From assembly GCA_002070955.1 (NCBI GenBank), contig MWEK01000006.1:102325-166324 (forward strand): a stretch of DNA of 64,000 nt, given 5' to 3'. Below the pieces are notes generated by a model. That model did not search any database, had not been told where the DNA came from, and saw only the letters and a list, made by a program, of their open reading frames with translations. Origin of the DNA: Planctomycetes bacterium ADurb.Bin069 (GTDB taxonomy: Bacteria; Planctomycetota; UBA8108; UBA8890; UBA8898). A program made the position numbers and the translations under genes. Every line of letters starts with the position of its first letter. The first letter of the stretch is position 1. Shown here piece by piece: positions 30,604-39,900 of this stretch.

Positions 30604-33429
30604 TTACGGGACGCAGGGTGTCTCGCAGCCCGTGCCCGGGTCGTTCACTTCCGCGGGCAGGAAGCCCGCGCACCCCGGGTACTCGGTCGGCTTGACCGCG
30701 ATCCCGTCGGGCAGAGTGAGCGATCCCCCCGCGAAGAGGTAGGCGAGGGTCTTGACGGCGTCGGCGATGTCGATCTTGCCATCGTCGTTGACATCGGCCG
30801 ATTTCTTGCAGGCCAAGTACGGCTTGTCATCGCCGGGGACGAAGAGGTACCCCAGCACGGTGATGGCATCGCCGATGTTGACCTTACCGTCGTTGTTGGT
30901 ATCGCCCACTCGCACGTAGACCAGCTCGGGGCCGACGCCGCGCTCCCGGACGATATCGAAGTACTCGAACTCCGCCCGCGCGGTCGCGCCCGCCGACGCC
31001 CCCCAAGTCTTGATAAACAGCCCGACGAAGGAGGGCGGTGTGAGGAAAGGCGATTCCAGCGTGGTCGCGAGGCGCCAGTCGCTGCCTTCCGGCTTGAGGA
31101 AAAAGTAGTACAAATCGCACTCGCGGCGGATTCTGAGCGTTACGGTCTCGGCGGTATTGTAGACGTTGTACAGGTTGCCCTGGCCGGAGTACTCCAGCCA
31201 TACGTTCGTTGACCTATAGGGGCCCCAGAAGAACATTTCGTTCGGGCCGAACCCGACGCTGAGACCAAATTGGAAGTTCTCCGGGTTCTGGGGGCCCTGC
31301 GGGTTGTACTCGGTTAGGGTCAACTTGGTCTCGATGGTGAAATCGCCCGCGATATCATCCTCGATCAGATCCTCGCCTCGGGCACGCAGTTGGATCGCGT
31401 TATCGATGCCGGTCCAACTGTCGTAAGCGGCGCCGCCGTTCGCCACGCTCTTGACCGCCAGTTCCAGCTTCTTCGAGCCGGGGCTGCCGACGATTGTGAA
31501 GGGGGATGGCGTGGCTCCAAGCGGATTGTAAAGCACGAGCGGCGGGCTCTTCTCGGCGAGATCCTCGGCCGCCGCGACCTCGAAGTCCTCGAACATGGCG
31601 CCCCGCGCGATGACCTGCAGGTCGAAGGACAGCGAGACCGGAGGGGCGCCTTCCATCTCGGCGGTCACCGTGATGGTCTGGAAGCCGGCCTCGGTGGGCG
31701 TCACCGAGTAGATTCCCAACGCCGTGTCGAAGGAGCCGACAGGCGTGACGGTGACGGTGGTGGGCTTCGGCGTTCCGGACCGGTAGCGAAGCTGCTTGGA
31801 GAAAAGATCGCCCACGGTGGCCAGATTGAGGGCGTCCCCGCAGGGTTCCTCGAGGATCGGAGGCTCGGTGAGCGGCACGCCCACGTGCAGGTAGTCGAAG
31901 CCGACGGAGACCATGGGGTTCGCGCCCCAGTTTTTGCTGCAGAGACCGACGTGGCGGATCCGCTTGCCCGGGAAGTGCAGCTCGGAGTACTCCAGCCACT
32001 CATCGTCGAAATCGCTCTTGTACAGGAAGATGTACGCGTCGCCGCGGCGCTCCAAGCGCAGGCTCAGTTCTTCCGCCACGGGAGGAATAACAAGCGGAAA
32101 GCCGCTGTCACCCGCCCGTTCGAGCTTGAGGTTGTTGAAGTTGCGGTACGATCCGAAGAAGAAGCCGTCGAAGCTCGTGTCGTCGAAGGCCGCGAAGATG
32201 CCGGTGTGAAAATCCGTCGGCGCGGCGGGAACGGTCTCGGGCGCCGTCATTGTCGTCTCAACGAAAAAGTCGCCGCACGTGGGCAGATGCACCTCGATGC
32301 GCGGCATGCGGTTCATACCGCTCCACGTGTCGAAGTTCAACGCCGTGCCCGTGCCGACCCCGTCGTGGGCGATCGCCACCCACCCGTCGCCCGTGAAATC
32401 CAGCCGCGGGCCAGGCACCGGCGTCGTGAACGTCAAGCCGGGGACGAGTTCCGGACCGTCGAAATCATCGTTGAGTTCGTTCTGGACGGTCACCTCGAAG
32501 AGCGTCGAGACGGACGCGACCAGGTTCGTCGCCGTCAAGGTGAACGTGAAGGTCTTGCCGACGTCGGCCGCGACCGGCAGCCACTGAACCAGTCCCGTCG
32601 GGGTGATCGAGGGCGCGTTGGTCGGCTCAGGGGACGAGGTTATGGTCCAGGCGGGCACGGGGACGCCCCTCGAGAACTGGGCCTGAAGGCAGAAAGGCAC
32701 GCCTTGGAGGGCGGTGGCGGGCGCCACGTCGACAAGCTCGGGGGCGGCGGTCTCCGGGTCGCCGAGCTTGAAGTACTCGAAGACGGCTCTCGCGGCGGGT
32801 GGGGTCCCCCAGTTCTTGCCGAACAAGCCGACGTACGTCACGGTTTCGCCGGGGCAAGAGACCTTGTGCAGGAAGATCCACTCATCGGAGGCGTCCTCCT
32901 TGTAGAAGAAGGTCAAATCGTCGCCGAGCCGCTCGATTTTGAGGAACGCTTCGGCCTTGCCCGAGACCGTGCGGACGTTGTTCGCGGACGCCGGGCTGCG
33001 ATGGGCGACCCGTTCGCAATAGACCCGGTTGATGGGGGCGGAGCTGGTGTAGAACCCGTAGAACCAGGCGTCGATAGGGCCGCCCCGCCGGTCCCTGTAC
33101 TCCACGATAAGCCCCATGTGAATCGGCGCGGCCGCCGTCGGCAGTTCGAGCTTGATGTGCGTCTCGATCATGAAATCCTGATCGGTTTCGAAAGCATTCG
33201 TTCGCAGTCGCGGCCCGCGGTCGGTTCCCTCCCAAGAATCGTAATTGGCGGCCGGCATGCTGAGGACGAACGTCTCGTCCGCGAGGACGCCCGTGGGGCC
33301 GGGCGACGGCGTGTACCACTGCCAGTGCGGATCGAGCGAGGCGCCCTCGAACTCATCGACGAAGGCCGGCTGTCCGGCGAGGGCGATGCCGGGCAGAAGC
33401 AAGACAACTCCCAGAACGACGCGCGTCAT
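30604..33429 (-). CDS. Secreted triple concanavalin-like domain protein with dockerin (paralogue A)
   Basis: A 941-residue exported protein; signal peptide residues 1-19 (VVLGVVLLLPGIALAG). Three copies of a concanavalin/DUF1349-like sandwich occur at about 24-225, 320-510 and 600-840. Each starts with a D-E-F-E or D-D-F-D segment, contains a F-D-T-W-S-G or Y-D-S-W-T-G turn, and ends in a V-G-L-x-x-K-x-W-G strand. Ig-like linkers separate them. Residues about 850-915 hold two dockerin loops, GDTNNDGKVNIGDAI and ADVNDDGKIDIADAV. The cysteine-containing tail (TGCETPCVP) is shared with paralogue B. The start at 33429 follows AGGAGGT. The role is unknown: probably carbohydrate or matrix binding outside the cell, held to partners through the dockerin. 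Confidence 0.8.
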   Translation of the reverse strand: MTRVVLGVVLLLPGIALAGQPAFVDEFEGASLDPHWQWYTPSPGPTGVLADETFVLSMPAANYDSWEGTDRGPRLRTNAFETDQDFMIETHIKLELPTAAAPIHMGLIVEYRDRRGGPIDAWFYGFYTSSAPINRVYCERVAHRSPASANNVRTVSGKAEAFLKIERLGDDLTFFYKEDASDEWIFLHKVSCPGETVTYVGLFGKNWGTPPAARAVFEYFKLGDPETAAPELVDVAPATALQGVPFCLQAQFSRGVPVPAWTITSSPEPTNAPSITPTGLVQWLPVAADVGKTFTFTLTATNLVASVSTLFEVTVQNELNDDFDGPELVPGLTFTTPVPGPRLDFTGDGWVAIAHDGVGTGTALNFDTWSGMNRMPRIEVHLPTCGDFFVETTMTAPETVPAAPTDFHTGIFAAFDDTSFDGFFFGSYRNFNNLKLERAGDSGFPLVIPPVAEELSLRLERRGDAYIFLYKSDFDDEWLEYSELHFPGKRIRHVGLCSKNWGANPMVSVGFDYLHVGVPLTEPPILEEPCGDALNLATVGDLFSKQLRYRSGTPKPTTVTVTPVGSFDTALGIYSVTPTEAGFQTITVTAEMEGAPPVSLSFDLQVIARGAMFEDFEVAAAEDLAEKSPPLVLYNPLGATPSPFTIVGSPGSKKLELAVKSVANGGAAYDSWTGIDNAIQLRARGEDLIEDDIAGDFTIETKLTLTEYNPQGPQNPENFQFGLSVGFGPNEMFFWGPYRSTNVWLEYSGQGNLYNVYNTAETVTLRIRRECDLYYFFLKPEGSDWRLATTLESPFLTPPSFVGLFIKTWGASAGATARAEFEYFDIVRERGVGPELVYVRVGDTNNDGKVNIGDAITVLGYLFVPGDDKPYLACKKSADVNDDGKIDIADAVKTLAYLFAGGSLTLPDGIAVKPTEYPGCAGFLPAEVNDPGTGCETPCVP

Positions 33430-33555
33430 AAACACCTCCTGCGACAAACCCTATCCGCTAAGCGACAAAAACCTCTCAAGCACGACCACAGGCTTTCGAC
33501 GGAGACGAAAGTCCTGAAAATCCTGCCGCGGCCTCACGTACAACCGCACAACTCC

Positions 33556-33584
33556 ATGATACCAGCAACCGGCCGGCAGTGGAA
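33556..33584 (-). promoter_or_regulatory. Extended -10 promoter of paralogue A
   Basis: On the minus strand TGG-TATCAT (33556-33564) forms an extended -10, with a weak TTCCAC -35 at 33579-33584 and a 17-base spacer. A matching element precedes paralogue B. The predicted leader is about 120 bases and contains a CTTTCG/CGAAAG hairpin. Confidence 0.5.
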
Positions 33585-33617
33585 ACTTTCTTTCGAGAGG
33601 CGCACGGCGCCCCCCCC

Positions 33618-33650
33618 GGGCCCGGCCCGCCGTGAGGGCGGGCCGGGCCC
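33618..33650 (-). terminator. GC-rich terminator hairpin after paralogue B
   Basis: A perfect 14-base stem (33618-33631 with 33637-33650), loop GTGAG. It follows the gene ending at 33709 on the minus strand and has almost the same arms as the hairpin at 30540-30574, consistent with duplication of the complete unit. No T-tract follows. Confidence 0.5.
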
Positions 33651-33708
33651 GTAAGGGCAAGCGGGGACGCCTGCCCGCCCGATTAACGCCGCGTCTCGGA
33701 TCGCAACG

Positions 33709-36513
33709 CTACGGGACGCAAGGTTCGTCGCACCCCGTGCCCGGCTCGTTCACTTCCTCGGGCAGGAATCCCGCACACCCCGGATAAGTGGCAGCCGTGA
33801 CCACGGTGCCATCTGGCAGAGTGAGGTTCCCTTGCGCGAAGAGGTAGCCGAGAATGGTGATCGCGTCGGCGATGTCGATCTTGCCGTCGTCGTTGGCATC
33901 CGCCGCTTTCCTGCAGGAAAGCACCGGCTTCTCCGGCTCGGCCACGAAGAGATACCCCAACACCGTGACGGCATCGGCGATATTGAGAGCTCCATCGTTG
34001 TTGGTGTCTCCGACCCGGACGTAGACCAGCTCGGGGCCGATGCTGCGCTCGTTGACGATGTCGAAGTAATCGAACTCCGCCTGTACGGTGGCGCCCCCGC
34101 CCCAGGTCTTGACGAACAGCCCGACGAAGGAGGGCGGCGCGGAGAAGGGGGCTTCCAGGACGGTCCCGAAGCGCCAGTCGCCGTCTTCCGACTTGAGGAG
34201 GAAGTAGTAAAAATCGCACTCGCGGCGGATTCTGAGGGTCATGGTCTCGGCGGTGTTCAAGGCGCTATACACGCTGTTCTGGCCGGAGTACTCAAGCCAA
34301 ACGTTGGTGGAGCGGTAGGGCCCCCAGAAAAAGAGCTGATTCGGCCCGAACCCGACGCAGAGCCCCAAGTGGAATGGTTCGTCCGGCGAGAATCCCTCGC
34401 CCAGGGTGAGCTTGGTCTCGACGGTGAAGTCGCCCGCCAATTCCTGGGGCAGATCGGCGGCATGAATGCGCAACTGAACCGCGTTGTCTATAGTTTCCCA
34501 ACTGTTGTAAACGCCGCCCCCGGCCGCCGGGCTCTTGACCGCCAGCTGCAGCTTCTTCTCCCCGGCGTCGCCGGTGATGCTGAAGGGCGACGGCGGGATG
34601 GCGAGCGGATCGTAAAGCTCGCGCGGCGGCGTCTTGAGGGGAAGATCGGCGGCCGTGCCCACCTCGAAGTCTTCGAACATGGCTTCCCGCTCGATGACTT
34701 CCAGGTCAAAGGTCACCACGACCGGCTCGACGCCTTCCATCTCGGCCCTCACCGTGATGGTCTCGATACCCGCCTCCTGCGGCGTCACCGAGTAGATCCC
34801 CGTCGCCTTGTTAAAGGCGCCGCTGGGCTCGACGAAGACAGCGGTGGGTTTCGGTGTTCCGGACACGTAGTTCAACCGCTTGACGAAAAGATCGCCCACG
34901 GAGGCCCGGTTCACGGCTGCCGGACAGAGATCCTCCAGGACCGGCGGTTCGAGGCGCGGCACGCCCGCCTTCAGATAGTCGAAACTGACCGAGACCGCCG
35001 GGCTCGCGCCCCAGTTCTTGCTGCAGAGCCCAATGCGGCTGACGCGGGCGCCAGGGAAGCTGTACTTGGGGTATTCGATCCATTCGGCCTCAGGATCGGT
35101 CCGGTACATACAGATGTAATCGCCGCCGCGGCGCTCGAGGCGCAGACCGAGCTCGGTCGGCGGCGCGAGCGTGATGAGCGGGAAGCTTGAATTGCCCGCC
35201 CGTTCGAGCTTCAGGATGTTGAAGCTCTGGTACGGCCCGAAGAAGAGCCCGTCGAAGCCTGGGCTGTCGAAGGCGACGAAAAGGCCGAGGTGAAAGCTGG
35301 TGGGCGCGGCGGGGGTGGACACCAAGCCCTTAATACGCGTCTCGATAAAGAAGTCGCCGCACGTGGGAAGGCGCGCCTCGATCTGCGGCATGCCCTCGAC
35401 ACCGGACCAGGTGTCGAAGTTGGTTACGCCGTCGGCGCCGCGTCCGTTGTGGGCGAGCACGGCCCAACCGTCCGTGAAGGTCAGCGTCGGACCGGGAACC
35501 GGCGTCTTGAACCCCAGGCCGGGGGCCAGGGTCGGCCCGTCGAAGGCGTCGTTGATTTCGTTCCTGACGGTAACCTGCACGTCCGTCGAGGCGGAGCCGC
35601 CCAGGTTCGTCGCCGTCACGGTGAAGGTGAAGGTCTTGCCCGCGTCGGCCGCATCGGGCAGCCACTCCAGCAGTCCCGTCGCGTCGACGGACGGCTCGTT
35701 AACCGGCGCCTCCGAGGAAGCGACGGACCAGGCCGGCACCGGGTAGCCCTTCTGCAAGGGGATCTGGACGCAGAGGCCCATATCCGCAATGGCGGAGACC
35801 GACGCCACGCTCCCGAGCTCGGGGGCGACCGGCTCCGGGTCGTCGAGCCTGAAGTAATCGTAGACGGCTCTCGCCGCGGATGTGGCCCCCCAGCTCTTGC
35901 CGAACATGCCGACGTACGTCACGGTTTGGCCGGGGCACGCGGCCTTGTGGAGAAGGCTCCACTGATGGCCGGGGTCTTCCCGGTAGTAAAAGGACACGAC
36001 ATCGCCGATCCGCTCGATCTTCAGGAACGTCTCGGCTTTCCCCGAAAGCGTGAAGATGTTCGCTGGGGACGCCGGGCTGCGGTTGCCGGCCCGCTCGCAG
36101 AAGATCATGTTCGGCGTCGCGGCGGTGGTCCGAAACCCGTAGAACCAGCCGTCGAAGATGCCGCGCACTTTATCCACGTACTCGACCATGAGCCCCATGC
36201 AAATATTGTGGCCTCCCGTCGCGGGCTCTTCGAGGGTGAGATGGGTCTCGATCAAGAAGTCCTGATCGGTTTGGAACTGATTCGTCCGCAGCCGCGGCGC
36301 GTTGTCGACGGTGTCCCACGCATCGAATTTGGCTTTCGTCATGGTGAGCACGAACGTGCCATCCTCGAGAAAGCGCTCGGGCCCCGCCAGCGGTCTGCGC
36401 CACTCCCAGCGTGGATCGAACGAGTCGCCCTCGAACTCATCAATGAAGGGCGTCTGACCGGCGAGGGCGATGCCGGACAGCAGCAAGGCAACCCCGAAAA
36501 CAACGCGTGCCAT
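33709..36513 (-). CDS. Secreted triple concanavalin-like domain protein with dockerin (paralogue B)
   Basis: A 934-residue tandem paralogue of the neighbouring 941-residue protein, similar over its full length (for example both begin with an export signal ending IALAGQ and then FIDEFEG or FVDEFEG). It has three concanavalin-like sandwiches with Ig-like linkers, then dockerin loops GDTNNDGALNIADAV and ADANDDGKIDIADAI and a tail ending TGCDEPCVP. The start at 36513 follows AGGAGGTC. Both genes run in the same direction with separate, matching promoters and leaders, so each is its own transcription unit. Differences are spread along the protein, pointing to an old duplication under selection. 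The ligand is unknown. Confidence 0.8.
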   Translation of the reverse strand: MARVVFGVALLLSGIALAGQTPFIDEFEGDSFDPRWEWRRPLAGPERFLEDGTFVLTMTKAKFDAWDTVDNAPRLRTNQFQTDQDFLIETHLTLEEPATGGHNICMGLMVEYVDKVRGIFDGWFYGFRTTAATPNMIFCERAGNRSPASPANIFTLSGKAETFLKIERIGDVVSFYYREDPGHQWSLLHKAACPGQTVTYVGMFGKSWGATSAARAVYDYFRLDDPEPVAPELGSVASVSAIADMGLCVQIPLQKGYPVPAWSVASSEAPVNEPSVDATGLLEWLPDAADAGKTFTFTVTATNLGGSASTDVQVTVRNEINDAFDGPTLAPGLGFKTPVPGPTLTFTDGWAVLAHNGRGADGVTNFDTWSGVEGMPQIEARLPTCGDFFIETRIKGLVSTPAAPTSFHLGLFVAFDSPGFDGLFFGPYQSFNILKLERAGNSSFPLITLAPPTELGLRLERRGGDYICMYRTDPEAEWIEYPKYSFPGARVSRIGLCSKNWGASPAVSVSFDYLKAGVPRLEPPVLEDLCPAAVNRASVGDLFVKRLNYVSGTPKPTAVFVEPSGAFNKATGIYSVTPQEAGIETITVRAEMEGVEPVVVTFDLEVIEREAMFEDFEVGTAADLPLKTPPRELYDPLAIPPSPFSITGDAGEKKLQLAVKSPAAGGGVYNSWETIDNAVQLRIHAADLPQELAGDFTVETKLTLGEGFSPDEPFHLGLCVGFGPNQLFFWGPYRSTNVWLEYSGQNSVYSALNTAETMTLRIRRECDFYYFLLKSEDGDWRFGTVLEAPFSAPPSFVGLFVKTWGGGATVQAEFDYFDIVNERSIGPELVYVRVGDTNNDGALNIADAVTVLGYLFVAEPEKPVLSCRKAADANDDGKIDIADAITILGYLFAQGNLTLPDGTVVTAATYPGCAGFLPEEVNEPGTGCDEPCVP

Positions 36514-36639
36514 AAAGACCTCCTACAACAAACCATGCCCTTAAAACGGCAAAAACCTTCCAAACACGACTACAACCCAGGGACAGAAACGAAAACCCTG
36601 AAGGTCCTGCCGCAGCCTCGCGTATGACCGCACAATTCC

Positions 36640-36667
36640 ATGATACCAGAAGCGGCCGGCGATGGAA
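36640..36667 (-). promoter_or_regulatory. Extended -10 promoter of paralogue B
   Basis: TGG-TATCAT on the minus strand (36640-36648) with TTCCAT at 36662-36667, 16-base spacer. Roughly 170 bases upstream of the start codon align with the same region of paralogue A, including the CCGCACAA-TCCATGATACCAG core. Confidence 0.5.
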
Positions 36668-36690
36668 GCGTTTTCTCACGGTCCGCACGG

Positions 36691-36918
36691 CGCCTCCCAG
36701 CGCTGCAGAATCAGGGGGGGCAGAAGCAGGCGGCTGGGCGGGCGGCCTGGAAGCGCGTGGGTAAGCGCGCCGGGCGACCGCCGCCGTGCCCCGATCGCAG
36801 CGCCGCGGGTCGGGCGATTCGTCACACGCCGGCGCCGCGCGCCACCCCCGGAAATTCGAATATTAATCGGAATCGGGCGTCGATGTAGCCCTTGCCTTCC
36901 ATGCCGCGACTGCCGGGT
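36691..36918. other. Non-coding stretch between paralogue B promoter and the CotH gene
   Basis: No convincing gene is seen here. The only distinct feature is an AT-rich patch at about 36851-36880, containing AAATTCGAATATTAATCGG, in otherwise GC-rich DNA downstream of the CotH protein gene. It could belong to that gene's 3' end. Confidence 0.4.
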
Positions 36919-39900
36919 TTACGTTCGCGCGCACCCGAGCGAATCCGCCGTCGGGTCCTCTCCGGGATCCGGGAAAGGAGCCGGCGGTTCCGGCCCGCGC
37001 CCGAACATAAAATCCAAGAGATACACCGGATCGGCCACGTCCAACTTGCCATCGTCGTTGACGTCGGCGGCGTCCAGGCAGTCCAACGCGCCGGTTCCGA
37101 ACAGGCCGTCGAGGATGTGAAGCACGTCGGCGATGTTCAGGGTCCCGTCCCCGTTGGCATCTCCGCGTACGAAGCTCCCCGCGGAGGGCAGGTACTCGAA
37201 GGCCCGCGGCGCCGTGACCCTGAGCCCGCGCGCGGAGTCGGCCACGGTCACGTCCACAGGGCCGATCCGCCCCTCGGGAACCAGGACCGTCACCGCCTGG
37301 GGTCCCGCCGACACCACCGCGGCGGGGATCAGGCCGAAGAGCACGGCGCAGTCCTCAGGACGCGGCGGGAGATTCGCGCCCGCGATGGTCGCCTGAAAGC
37401 CGCCGCGCACGGAGCCTGACGCCGGGGTGATGGAGCCGAAAATCATCGGCTCGGACTGGTCTTCGATGTAGGTGAAGGCCCGGGGACGGTATCCTTCGCT
37501 TCCGTCCGAATTGCGGACCATCACGCCCACCGTCGCCACGAGCGGCCAGGCCGGCGGCGCTACGGCGCGCAGCTCCGTATCGCCGACGCGCGTGACCGAG
37601 GGCGCCCTGCGGCCGCCGAAGAACACCCGCGCGCCGGCGTCGAACCCGGACCCGCGCACGACGACCGTGGTCCCCCCCGACGCGGGGCCCTCAGCCGGGT
37701 TCACCGAGGAGACGACCACATCCTGGGTTGCCGTTTCTCCGTAAGCGAAGCTCGCGAAGGCGCCGATGGCGCCGTTGGGATTGCGCACGAAGACGGGCAC
37801 CGTTCCCAGCCCGGCCGGCGTTGTCGCGACCAGCTCGGAGCTCGAGATGAACGTGACCGCCGGGGCCTGAGTTCGGCCGAAGAACACTTCAGCGCCCGGA
37901 GCGAAATCGCCGCCGACGATGGCGACCTCCGTGCCTCCCGCCGGCGGTCCCTGCGATGGCGCGATGCCGTCAATGTAGGGCGGCGGGACCTGGTTCGATG
38001 TCACCGTGATCGAATCGGAGCCGACCAACGTTCCGTCCCGCTGATACACGGCGCAGGCGAGGTGATTGGCGCCGGGCGCGAGGTCGAGGTCGATTTCCCA
38101 CTGGGTCACCGCCGACCACCTGACGGCCCAGGTGAGGTCCGCGCCTCCGACGGTGAAAATGTCCGCCGTCACCGGCGCGGTGCCGGCGAGGGTCACCCGC
38201 GCCTCGTCGGTGGCGAAATCCGCGCCGCCGCGCGTCGTGATGGCGAAGACGGCGGCGGGCAGGCGCCCCTCAATGTTGGCGGTGCGGCTGGTGATGAAGG
38301 TCTTGATCGGGCCGACGCCGCCGGCGCCGGGCTCGCCCGCCATCGTGGCCGCCCACATGTCGAGGATGGGATCGATGTAGCTCCGTTTGGCCGGTTGCGC
38401 CAGGAGATAGGCGTAGTCCGACATGATGAGCTTGCGCACCGGCGGCCGCGCGAAAAGGTCGCGGAGCACGGGGAAGGTGTCCGTGGGCGTGATGGGGCCG
38501 CCCACCTGGGCGGTGTCGAAGGTCAAGTCCGAGTCCCAGTGAATCAGCTTCCACCGGTTTTCCCGCGGCGGGAGGTACACGAAGGCGTTCTTGCCGTAAA
38601 GGTAGCCGATGGTGTCCCAGTCGCCGATGAAGAACCGCACGGCGAAGATGGTCGACCATTCGCGGATGTCGACGACGTCATCGATGGTCGCGTCGATCAC
38701 CGCGGGGTCCGTGTTGTTGAGGTAGTCGATGAAATCGATTAGCTGCGTCCAGTCGTCGGACTTCTGGCGCGTCCTGAGGTTGAAGATGTAGCGGTAGCTC
38801 TCCTTGTCGGCGCCGCGGTAAACGAAGTTGCACCGCCACCGGCAGTTGGGAGAGGAGTCGTTGTCGATTTCGAAGTAATCGTCGATCTTCCACAGCGACC
38901 CGTCGTCGTCGCCGGGCCACCAGAAGTCGAGGTAGTCGCGGTCGATCTTCTGCACGTGGAGGAAAATCGAGTTGTTGGCATCCTTGCCGTTGTAGCGGAA
39001 GCGCACGAAGTGCTGCTCGCTGAAGGGGATCTTGACGCCCGCGGTCGCCGCGCCCATGGCGCGGTCCAGGTAGAACGCCGTGCGCTCCTTGACCTTGGTG
39101 GAGTCCTGCTGGTTCTGGTCCAGATTGACCTCCTCCTCGCGGTCGAAGAGCCGGTCCTCGGAGTTGAACTTCAGCCGATAGCCCGATCCGGGGGTCCCGG
39201 GGCGGATCCAGGGGCTGCCCCGATACCTAAGGCCGACGTTGTAGAAAACACGCTCGTTGCCGAAAACGAAGGTCGCCGGCAGGAGCTCGTTGGAAAGGCG
39301 CGGCCGGGCTTGGAGCCACGCGTGATCGGCGGCGCGGAGGTTCGCGCGATAGAGGAGGAGCTTGGTATTCACCGACGCGTCGCCGACGCGGTACATGGCG
39401 GTCGCCCTCGCGGCGGGCGACCCGGGGGGAAAGACGCCGATATTGGCGGCGGAATCCAGGGCTTCCACATGGAATTCGACGATCGAGCCGTCGGCCTGGG
39501 CGGGAATCACGCCGCCCCAGACGCCGTCGCCGGCCCGGCCGTCGCCGCTCAGTCCGTCGTCGGCCATGGGCACCGCGTTCCACGTGCTCTGCTCTTCCCG
39601 CCGCCAGTAAAGCGTCACGCCGGCGACGCCGTCGGCATCGGCGGCGCGGCAGGTCACCGTGACGGGCTGCCCCCCCGCGGGCGTCTTGGGATCCTGGTCG
39701 AGGCTGTCGATCACCGGGCCCTGATTGGCCTGATAGACGCTGTTCCGGGCTCCGGGCGTGCCCGTTGCCACGGGAACGGGCAGCGCCGCGCAGAACGGCG
39801 CGCCGTGCCAGTGAGTTCGGGTGAGGAGCCGGTTGGTGCCGCGCTGCCACTTGGCCCAATAATCGATGTAACAGGTCGCCGGATAAGGTTGGTTAAGCTG

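Noticed and set aside
31390..33654. A 754-residue plus-strand frame opposite paralogue A
   Set aside because: A similar shadow exists opposite paralogue B (35290-36627), as expected when the sense genes are homologous. The sense strand has the signals and dockerin loops.
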